From the NCBI GenBank assembly GCA_964023275.1, contig OZ029921.1:12963806-13027805 (forward strand): 64,000 nt of DNA, read 5' to 3'. The position numbers and the translations under genes are program-made. Source of the DNA: Norana najaformis (lineage: Eukaryota > Annelida > Clitellata > Crassiclitellata > Hormogastridae). Position 1 is the stretch's first letter, and each line of letters begins with the position of its first letter. Positions 15,101-27,100 of this stretch are shown in pieces. A model generated the notes under the pieces. That model was not told the origin of the DNA and made no database searches. It worked only from the letters and a program-made list of their open reading frames with translations.

Positions 15101-18100
15101 CCACTAGCAGATTATGGTTTATAATCACTGTCCACCCCTGGGTAGGCTCTTCAGTTCTGTACACTTGCTTTCCAACGCTATGCTATTGCAATGTTATCAG
15201 TTTGGTTCCATGTGTTGTCCATCTGTTGACATCCATGTGTACAAGCATTGCGGGTGATGTTCAAACCATGTGTTGCACGGACTCATTTTGTGATCCAAAC
15301 AAAAATCCAGCAGTCCTCGTAGAACTATCTACGTCTTTCTGAGTAGCTGTTGAGGGTGGTGCATACACCTGAACCACAGGGAGGCATCTTGGCTTTGCAT
15401 TAATCATCCTTGCCTTGTGCATTATGATAATAGCGCTATTGAAAATCATTTGATTGCCTATTTATGGCTGACATGACAAAGGTGTTCTGTGCTGTTGGAG
15501 CTTGGGATCATCATAAGATAAGTATGCTGATGATGTCCAGCTGTTCTTTATATGCCCCTGTCTGACACACTGGCTTTTATGTCCAAATTGCCCAAACCCC
15601 ATTGCATTTAGTGTTCCGCAGAGCTCAGTCCTCAGGCTGCTCCTGAATACAGGATTATATTCAAGGTCCTCGTCGTGGGCAAGTATCTGTAGTTGGTTCG
15701 GCCCCAGAATAAATCAGAGAACTCTGCATTTCTGTCTGTAGCTAGTGTGGTCAAGGACTGTTGCATTCAGTGGCCTTTGGGGACTTGGTGGTTGCTCTCC
15801 CCCCTTGTATGATGATGCTGGCACACTGTGCTTTCTTGTGCATTGGACCATCTTTATAGAACAGTCTTCTATTAAAAATGAATCATGTTCGGTCACAGAC
15901 AGTTCAAGAAGCATTTTCAGCCTCTCTTAAGTCACACCTATTTAGATCTGTTACCTAGCCTTGTCGAGTGCCTTTAATAAGTTCTTTAAAGGTGCTATGA
16001 TGACACAGATCCACACACAAGCTGAAAATGTTTCTTGAGCTGTTTATGGCTATAAAGTTCGAATTTTGAGAGAGGTCAGTCTGATGCACAAGAAAGTATG
16101 GTGTGTCCAAATCGCTGTATGGAAACATGGAACCAACAGGCCCCACATGCTGTGCAGTGTGGTGTTTGTCTACCAGCTGGAACTGACCACTGAAGCGCAG
16201 CCAAAGAAGAGAATCTAGAATGTAATTGTATCCTCAACTGGAAGCCAGCTGAACTTCCCTCTCATGTAGTTTGACACAATCTTGATAGAATTTTGATAGG
16301 TTGGTCTCAACCTTGGCAGCAGAGTTAAGGATGGATGGATGCTGGTCAATTTGGAACTTCAGCTGGCCTGCGAACAGTAAGAATCAAAATGCACTAGGAT
16401 GAAGAAATGAGTGAGGGTCGTAGCAGCATTATGCAGTAAATTCAGCTGAACAACCCTGATTTGGGGATTTAGTAAAAGTGAGACCAAATTGATTACATTG
16501 CAATAGCATAGCGTTGAGTTGTGGGGGGACACACCTTCAAAACAGCATGTAAACCATTTCTTGTGTTAAACAGGACAATGTTAATATATCTCCTCTGCTA
16601 CTTGGTTGCTCACACTCCCCTATCCCACACTGTTCTTCCAGCCAAGCTCCTCCTTGTCTCTTCGCACTGCAGGCAGGTCTCTCTGCAGTCATGCGGGTCA
16701 GGCCATACCTCTCTTGTCCTGCCAATTCCCCCTCCTAAGCAGTTAAACCCGGTTCCAGCCGGACTTCCTTGACCATCCCATCACATGCCCATTTATTTAA
16801 AAGACACCCTTCTGCTTGTGCCAAGTTCGTGAATGAATGGAATGTTACAGCTGCCAGAGTATGTCTTACAGACCATGCTCCAGTGATTTATTTAGCCTTA
16901 TTCCTGGTAGTAAATCGGTGAGCCCTTCTATTTTGTGCTGCATTGCAGTTGTTGTACAACATGTTAACCGACACGGCATGTTAAGTTAACATCTTTGGGG
17001 GACATACGACCACTTCGCGTTATGCGGAATCACGGGTAAACCGGGAGCGCATTAACTCATCGACACTGTATGTGCTAAGACAGCTGCACATTATATGTTT
17101 ACATGATGACGTTGCAACACTTGTGAAGTGTACATGCTTTGGTATGATGCTGTTGAAGACTTCTGAAAATGTATTGTTTCTGAAATGACAAAACAGTGAG
17201 TAATTATTGGCAAAAAGTTTAACATTCATGATTATTAGGAGGAGTAAAGATATAACATTTTCTTTTAACTTTTAATTCTCTGTTTTTAGTTTTGGACTTG
17301 TTCCAACACAGCAGTTGAATGTGTCAAGTCCACTGATGCCAAGTCAAAGTATCAATTTGTCTTTGCCATTAGGTACATCTGGACCTGTCCAGCGAATGGA
17401 TCCATTGACAAATCTACAGGTTTACATTTTTTAAATTTTATCTGAACATGTTTTCTGATCTGGGCAGAGTTACTTTTTGCTTGCATAGGACCTCTAGGAT
17501 CCGATTCTATACAAAATATAACATTTATCCACTCTAGCAATGCTCTTTGTAATTATACATTGGATGCTTGTATGTATGTATGCCTGTATTTATGTATGTA
17601 TGCCTGTATGTATGTGTGTATATGATCATTTATATAACACTTGGAGCCCTATGGACATTTTATGTAACATGGTGCCCATGTTGAGTTGTCCAAACCAGTG
17701 GCTACTGTCATTGTCTTCCATCCAGTAAAAAGTGAAGCCAGTCCAACTGCTGACTGATAACTCCATAAGAAGTGCTTAGTCTGGTAAGCAGGATTGTCAT
17801 GATCCACAATGTCAAATGCTGTGCTCACTTCCAGGCAAGCAAGCAACATGACATGTCTGTTGTTGATGGCATCACAGACTTCAGGGATGAGTTGAACAAA
17901 AGCTGTCTTAGATGATGGCCCTACCTGATGCTGGGTTTGGCAGTAAGTTGCATGATTCCCAAAATGCAGTTTGCCTAACAACTACATACTCAATAACTTT
18001 AGAGTGGAAGTTGAGGTTACAGTTACCCTGTCAAACCGATCAAAGTGACATTGAGTTGTAGAGTACTCTGTTGGAGCTGAGCCCTCTGCTTCATGGCAAG

Positions 18101-21100
18101 CATCTGGGACATTATTAAGAAGAACCATCCTTTTTATCAGAGGTAGTCCTCTAATGGTTAGGATCAATCCTGTTAGCCACAAGATCTGCCTAAGATGGTT
18201 GAGAGATCTCTCCTGAGCTGCCAGCTTTGAGTCATGTTTGAACAAGCTTTCCCAGTATTGCTGCTCCTTATTGTTGAAAAGACATTCTTTTTCTGAAGAA
18301 TCCTGACCCATTTGAAATATTTCTTGCTCCCTATATGCTCTACATCCTTACATCAATGATCAAACCAGAGAGTTAGAGCATTACACTAACCCTGATTTGT
18401 GCTGACCATGGCAGGAGTCATTTATGGAGTGGAGGTTTGTTTTGTATAGATTGAACATCTTGGTAAGACCAGCTTCTGTGGAACTGTGACAAACCCAGCT
18501 GTCAGTTAGGTTTTGATGCCAGCCTCATCATCTGGAGTCTTCCACTGTGTGATGATGATGATCTCAATCTAATCTAATGACTTCTATAACGCTGTTATCA
18601 TAACACACAAGGCATCAATCAATGGTTGCTTGAAGTGAAACCACAGTCAAAAATTCTATAACGCTGTTATAACACACAAGGCATCAATCAATGGTTGCCT
18701 GAAGTGAAACCACAGTCAAAAATTGTTATCTGTTTTGAAGAAGCTTGGTTAAACTCCAACAGGTCAGAGAAACCAGAAATCAGGTTAGAGTGGGCAGTCA
18801 AGTTGGAAAGATGAGTCTGAAGTTGAGACCTGAGTGACATTAAAGACCTCTATGACTAGTGTAGTGTAGAAAGGGTATGGTATATGTTGCATGTCTTATT
18901 TTGCGTGTCTTATTTTGGAAGTGAAGGGGATCCAAGGTGCCTGCAGTTAATCTACATGTTGACTCAGTCTAGACAGCCATCGTGGGGATGAATTGATTTA
19001 TTGAGGCAGACTGGCTATTCATGAGCTGCTTCACTTGCACTGTGCGAGGAAGTCATTAATCCTTCACATGGAGGTTCATACCATTTGGCTGGACTCGAAC
19101 TCCCTCTGTAGCCACCAAACACATAGACTGATTTGAACAACGACTCCAGTTCCATGCATTCATAAATCCACCAGTTCAGTAACTGTCAGTTCAGAAATCT
19201 CAAGTTCACCGTGCCATATTCACATTTATGGCCCATGTAAACAACACCTGCTTAACTAATCCAACAAGTGACCAAATCATGTTCAAAACTAGACCTGGAC
19301 AAATACAAGATGCATAACATCTATCGTAGTGAACAGCTTTTGCAATCATACGTGTCATTGAATTGAAGGATATGTCCATAACATGATCTGCCTCAACTCA
19401 ATTTGGCTCATCATCATTACCAGTTTCTGGCAACTGCCATTTAGATGCAAATATAAATGCCTGCATTCTTTCAATCACTTGTCAGATGTAATGCTTTTCT
19501 CATGTTTAGTCCTGATATGCCTTTGTTAGATTGTCTGTCCAGCATAGCTGTGGTCTTCCTTTGCTTCTCTTTTCTTCATATATTGCATGTACGTGGGATT
19601 CAGTCGGCTGGCATTCTTTCCACGTGACCAGGTCACCAGAGTCTTCACTTAACGAATTGTTTGCATGTCCAAGGACTGTTGTATTGCATCATTTCTACTT
19701 CTTTTAATTCATGAGATTCCCGTAATTTTCTATGATCTTCTCAATCTGCTGTGAGGATTCTGTTTTTATCTTGCTTTCTCTTTGTCCAGCACTCAGATTC
19801 ATGTAGGAAAATGGGTTGTAACATCAATGCATATATTCTTACCTTTGTTTACTTTGTTATTTCCCTTCTTCTCCATATCTTGGTCATACTTCCAAATGAC
19901 TGTGTGGTGAATCCAATTCTTTTTTGCCTGTCTTATTTTGCTACTATTATCTGCAGTTATTAGGCCTTAGAGATATACAAATTGATCCATTTGCTGTTGT
20001 TTGAGTGACTTTTCCTAAGTTTCCAGAAGACAAATGCACTGACGGATTGCATACACAGTTGATGTTAGGCACAGAAAGTGTTTTCTGAGTTATCTATTGA
20101 TGAATGTAAGGACTTTGATATACTGAAGGAGGCTTTGTTAAACGCATACTCTTGAGTGCCAGAATACTATAGAAACCAGTTTCTCTTTAAGTCATTCAAA
20201 GCATCTTCCCCTTCTGACCACCTTTGAAATGGCAACATTAGCCCAAATGCAACATTTGAATATATCTCCACTTTTTCCTTCACCATTGTTCAAAACCATT
20301 TTCTGAAGTATTATGGGGCTTGGCCTGCTTATGATACCTAATGTTTTCTGTTGCCCAGCTTCAGTGTACAGTGCACATTTGAACTGTATCAGAGGGTATT
20401 ATCAAATTTCAGTTGTATTGTATCATATTGTATATTATTTTGAATTGTTGTATAGTTAGTTTAATTTTATTGCTTGTATTGTAGGTTTGCCTAGTTAGTT
20501 TTTGATAACTTGGATCTACACTGCATCTGTCATGTAATGAATGTGCAGTTACTTGCTTACGTACACAGACTGCTCATTTGTGAAATTGCATGTGCCTAAG
20601 TTAATGTAGAGACCATTGTCTGGAAAGTACGGGAATGTGGGCAGTTTTGTGTACCAGACTTGTGTCTGTTGTTAGCTTAGACTTTGATGTGGTAGACTGA
20701 TGAGTTTCGAATGACATGCAGTATTGCATTTGGTTAGAACAGTCAACCAAGTTCTTAGTAGCCGTCTACCTATGATCCAAACTATAAAAGTTGTTTTGCC
20801 TTCCAAATTCTGCAGTAGCTGAATGTCATGGTCCATCTGTCAGTGATGAACATGAAGAGCTGAATTCTTGGTTTCTGTTGAAAGGTTGCCATCAAGAACA
20901 ACATTGATGTCCTGTACTTTAGCTGCCTGGTACCAATTCACGTTTTATTCATTGAGGATGGAGAAATGGAAAAACGAACATTCTTGGCTACATGGAAGGA
21001 CATTCCTGTTCAAAATGAGATGCAGTATGAGATCAAAGATGTACAACACAATGCAGGTCTGTTTGTTTTCCTGACATCATCTAAGTCAATCCTCGTCTTG

Positions 21101-24100
21101 TGTTACTGGACTTGAGTCCATGTTCTTTCAGTGTTGGCCAATGATGAATGAGTGGCAGTGATGTTTCTTATTACTATTATTATTATTATCATCATCATCA
21201 CCTTCTTCTTCTTCATCAACATCATCATCATGATTATCATTATTATAATTGTTATTGTTTTTGTTCAATTAAAAGTTCAAGACACAGGTGCATAAGATGA
21301 GGTCACAAATTGGTACCACAGGGTTTTTCACTCACCTAGTCCATGTGCCTTATAGAACAAGAGTGTTTTAGCTGCTTCCTGAAAGATGCACACATGCTGT
21401 CTTCAGAGCAAATACTTGGTGGAAGCTCATTCCAGACACTGGGTTCAGTGACAGATTATATGTGTAGATATTTCCACTATTTTGAGATAGTTGTGAAGTC
21501 TGTTTGGTGAGATAGACAAAAGCCAGTCTTGTTTGATGAATCTCATATATCAGCCTGAAGAACCAGCAAACAGCAGAATCTGTTTAGCTCCATATTTTTT
21601 TCTGTCTGTGGAGTGTGTGATTGAGTGCCTGTTTTAGCTATGACATAGCCATTTTGCGTTTGCTCCGGTACCCAGTGATTTAAATAGTGTTCCAAGGCTG
21701 TGACAGTTACACTTTACCTGCATTCGGTTTTCAAGTTTGGCAATTCTTGTAATGCATCTAATTTTCATCTCCTGCTTTGTTACAAGACTTGCTTTATTGA
21801 CCTGACTTCTGCATTGAAAACTGTGGTGTGGTGTAAATGTTAAAACATGAGGGCACGTAACGGTGTTTAGCTTGTGAAGTGACCACATTCAACCGCAGTC
21901 AGAGTTCATTTTCATGGCTGAAAGTTTTCAAAGCTGCAAATTTTATTATATTTATTGGTATTAACATGTTTTCTCAGAGTGCACCATAAGAAATCATCTT
22001 TTAAAACAAAGTAATATTTAAACAAATTGATATTAAACAATCTTATGTTTTCTAGAGTTTTTCTTTATCAACTTCAGAGCCAGCCCTGTGAAATGCAATA
22101 AGGGATGCCAGTGCCTATGCAATGAAATCCAGTAACAGACTGTAGAGATTTAAATAGCTTACCCTTGAACGCCTACTAGAACTGCCTTCATTGCAGAATT
22201 CGTAAATATGCTTCTGAATCCTCGAATCTGGTTGCTCAACAGCATGTGCCATCTTAGTAAAGACTGTGGCTAGTTCTCTAGCCACAGTCGGGTATGTGTT
22301 GTTGCAAGTTGTCTAGGGCAGGAATTAACACCAGCTGTGGGTTAAAATTAGAATAAATTCCAAAGCTGTTTACATGTGACAAGGCTAACATGCACACAGA
22401 AAATGAAATGGCCTCAGGTGGCCAACAGAAAATCTCTACAGGAGATATGCTCAATAGATGTCAAGTTCAAAAGACTACAAGTCATCCACTCTGGGAGACA
22501 ACACCAGCGACATGTCAGGAGTCCAGCAAACAACACAAAAAAGACCTACAGGGTCAACACACTCAAAAACAAGCCTATGTCGGCGTTTTTCCGCCATATG
22601 GCATACAACTCACACTCCCTAGACTCAGTCTCATCTTATGTTGTATGTAACAATGTAATGTAGTATATGTAATGTAAACAGCATGAACACATGTAGTCAC
22701 TTAATGTTTTTATAACATTCTATTCCTGTTCCTGCTTTGTTAGTTATATTAGTAAGTTGATAGTTCATCATCATACCAGTTTCAATATTTTCTAGAACTT
22801 ACTGCTTCCACTCTTATCTGAACCCCTTGCCTGGGACGTCCAGCATGGTATTGATTTTTGTTGGCTAGAGGAAGCTGTATAAACATGCCGTTGAAGTCTA
22901 GATTATTTGAATAGCTAGTGTGTAGTGCTGCTAAAATTATTCTAGGTTACATATTCTATGGGTAGGACAAGAGTTATCCATTAGTAAAGGCTTTTTGTTG
23001 ACAACATTCAAGTGTCACTTGAGCGTTCTTTGAGGAAATAGACCCATGGCATCGAGATGCTTTAGGCAAACTGCAGTGGAAGTTTTGGAGGAAATTTTGG
23101 TAGATGATAATTCATCATTGTCTCCAGATTCAGAAACTGATGAATCAGAATTTGAACTCTATAGTTTGGATAGTGATGACAACACCAACGATAGCGCGAT
23201 GGTGGAGGTACAGACTCCGAAAATGAAAATGAAAGTGCTATTGTAGTTGGTACTGCTGACTTATCTGTCTGGCAAAGAAGCACATCACTGCAAACTGTGC
23301 TTTACTAAAGTTAGTGAGACAAGGAAAAACTTGGAAAGGAAGCAGGATATTATTGTCCCATGTGGGATGTTGCACTGGGCATTGTTCCATGTTTCAAGGA
23401 TTATCACACTGAAATGTAGCATAGTTGTTTGTCCTAAACAGTGACAGTGAGACTTGTTAAGGACAATTTTATGTATTTGCTCTTGAATTACTAGTCCAAA
23501 CTAAAAAATAGTTGTCAGAATGACAAACATTGAGTTACTAGTAAGTTAAATAGCATCACAGAAAAGTGCATTTTTCAGCTAAATTAATTCCCCAGGAGCT
23601 GGTTGTTAACACATAGGCTATAACCCAGTTAAGGGGTTAATACTGTTAAATTAAACTGTAGACTAAACCAGTGAACATTCTGATCATTTTTATTTTGATG
23701 TTGTAGACACTGTGACCCAGAAGTTACGATACAACAACATATTTACGGTTGCCAAGCGTAGTGTCGATGGCCGAGACATGCTTTATCAATCAATCAAACT
23801 TACTAATGGAATCTGGGTCTTGGCAGAACTTAAAATTCAACCTGGAAATCCAAATTTCATGGTAAGAAACATCAATATTATTATTATTATTTCTGCATTT
23901 ATTAGGCACCACTATCTAATGGCTTAACTTCAACTGATGGTGCCGAGCAATGTGAATGATGGACTTGCTCAAGGTCCCTACACAGTAATCATGTCAGGGG
24001 AGTTTCAAACCCATATACAACTGTTGTAGAAACAATAATGCAATTATACTAATTATGATGAAATGTGTATAGTGTTATTGCCTATCGCTTGCAGAACGGA

Positions 24101-27100
24101 AACGCAGATGAGTTCTGGAGCCTTGGCCCAGCAACTGAGAAAGTCCAGGAAAGTGGTACTGTACTGGCTTAGGTACAAGAGTCAGAGTCCAGTGGTTTAC
24201 ATAAAACAGCAAAGAAGATTCTTTTTATTTTGCTTAGATGGATGGGTCAGAATAATAAGATCATTTTTTTATTTCTACATAATTGAGTAGGTATTGCTGC
24301 TAGATCTAACCTTTGTATCATCCATTGCCTGTTCTATGGTACACATTACTCTCTTGGCCACTTTGTTTAAGATAAAACTTAAGAAAACTTAACTAAAAAC
24401 CCTCATCATAAACATCAGAAAAGTACTACAAAATCACATTTCTGAACTACTGCTTACAGCCATCCATGTAGGACCAGCAGCGCAGTGTACCACCCTATCC
24501 ATTACTGGTGTTCAAGTTTTTCTAGCTGATGGCTACCATTGAGTATTTACATGTGTTAAATGTTCATACTGAGATAGCCCACATGGGGTATGGGGTTTGC
24601 AAAATCTTAAGTAACCTGCAGGTGAGTAAAGCTCCCTTGTCCCATTTATATGTGTGAAATGTTCATACTGAGATAGTCCACATGGGGTATGGGGTTTGCA
24701 AAATCTTAAGTAACCTGCAGATGAGTAAAGCTCCATTGTTCCATTTACATGTGTTAAATGTTCATACTGAGGTAGCCCACATGGGGGGGTATGGAACGTA
24801 GGGAGGCACACATTTTCTGCTCTTTAAGTTCTGGCAGGGGGCCAGTACATTGCAGCTGTTTGCTTTCTGGCATATGCTGGAACCAACCAGAAATTATTAT
24901 ACTACTTGGTGACAGAGACAGGTGTGTGTGATCAACTTGGCCAAGGTCATTACATGAAGTCTGCTCAGTAGGCTTGAACCTGCAGTCTTTCGATTACAGA
25001 CAAAGCATGGTATCAGTTAGACCACCTTATCACGCGAACCTGTAGCTAATATGCATGACTGTAAAGTATTTTGGCATGTTAGTCAACTTAAAGACTGAAC
25101 ACTGGAAGGCATGTTTTTTTGTTTTAAATTCTGCTGATTAAGTATGCTTTTAAACACATTTTTACTTTAACTTAAATTAATAAATTTCTAGATATTAATC
25201 TGTAGTTTAGCTTTTCATCTTGACCTGTTGATACTTTCAATTTATCAGATAATTTGGCCAGCCAGTTCTCCTCCACTGTCGCTCATTTGTTCAAAGCACC
25301 TGCCTTTGTTTATTCTACAGTTCTGTTGTGTACAGTGAGCCCCTTCATTTTTATTAGCTAAAATCTAACATGGCTCCAAAACTAACGTAGACCTGGCATC
25401 CTTTGATTGTGCTCTGCTTATGACTCGGTCCATACCTCTCTCTCTTGCTGATGACTGCTTCCCTACCAGTTTTGCTCATTCCATAGATTACCCTCTACTT
25501 GAAAAGCCATCTCTACCTCCTCATGATTTATCAGACTACTGCTCCATCTCAACTCTCAATTTTATTTCCTAAATTCTGGCAAAAGTAGTTGCCAATCTCC
25601 TGAGCTGTCACCTCTTGTGCCACAAACTGTACCTTCTCTTCCAGTCTGCCTACTGTAAGTAGCATTCCACTAAAACTACACTACTTACCATTCAGAGTCA
25701 GCTCCATGGATAAAGGAAAGTAACTGCTCTCATTCACCTTGACCTATCTGCTGCATTTGATATCATTGATCATAATGTACTCCTTCACTGTCTTGAACAC
25801 TGGTTTGTTCTTTCTGGTCCTGCTCTCAATTGTTTTGCATCTTACCTATACTCTTAAACTCAATCAATTCATATAAAACAACTCACTTCTGCACCCACTG
25901 TTTTCAATTGTGACATTCCCCAAGGTGCTGTACCGGGCCCGCTCCTTTTTACATTATATACCACTCCACTCGATTTGCTACTAATAGCTCTCTTGATACC
26001 CAGCTCTTCCTTTCATGTCTAATCCTGCTCTCCAACTACTGGCTTCTGTTCTTGGCAATGTTCAGTAATGGACTGCTTCTGAATCCTTCTAAAACTGAAC
26101 TTCTCCTAAGTACAGGCCAACAACTCCGCAAATTTGATTGCCTTACAAGTGTTCATTTCAGTGGCTTACTTGTTAACCATATTGAATGCACATGCAGTTT
26201 GGGCATGGAGTTTGATTCCACCATGTCATTTTCTAACCGTGTTCGGGCCATATGCAGATCAGCTCAAATTCACGTACAGGATATTCGTGGCAGCTGACCT
26301 GCACCCACTGAGCTTCGGGTTACATAAGGCCTGGAGACGAGCACAGAATAGAGATGGCTGGCTACACATGATGGAAACGGCAACACTCCAGAGGAGCATG
26401 TCACAGATGATGATGATATTTGTAGAATCAGATCTCTTGCTTCAAACTGTCTTTGTCCCGATAGCTACTGCATTGGCTTCTATCAGACTTGACTACTGTA
26501 ACTCATTTCTCATTTGGATCACTAAGTGAGATCCGTACACACTACAAATGGTTCAAAACTCTCTTACCAGAGCCGTAACAAAGACTCCTAAATATCAGGG
26601 GCTGTATGCATGAACAAGGCTTAAGCTAGTCACCAACTAACACACCCAGACTAGTTAGTCTGTGACTAACAGCCTTCGAGAAGTGGTATGCACGAGTCGC
26701 CCTTAGACAAGAGACCAACTAGTCGTGGTTTAAGATTTAGTGAGGGGATTTTTCTTATGCATGGTTTTCCAATATTGACATGGTTTTGCAATCAACATGT
26801 GCAAAAGTTATTTATAGGCTGTCGGCAGTCGTGTGTTTTTACTCGAATGATAGGCGCATCACTTGCGATTGCACATAATATTTCTTAGTTCACAATAAAA
26901 ACAATAAAAATTGTAAACATGAATTACAATACAACAAAATTCGCTGTGTTTAAATTCATATTTTGTGCGTCATTGTTACTGTTTTCACTGCTGGTCACTT
27001 TAAGAATAATAAATGTATTAAATGTGCTATAACTGTGTTAGTGGCTTAAGTAAGAAATATCAACATTATCAGCGCTGTTAATGTCATACATTACAATGGA

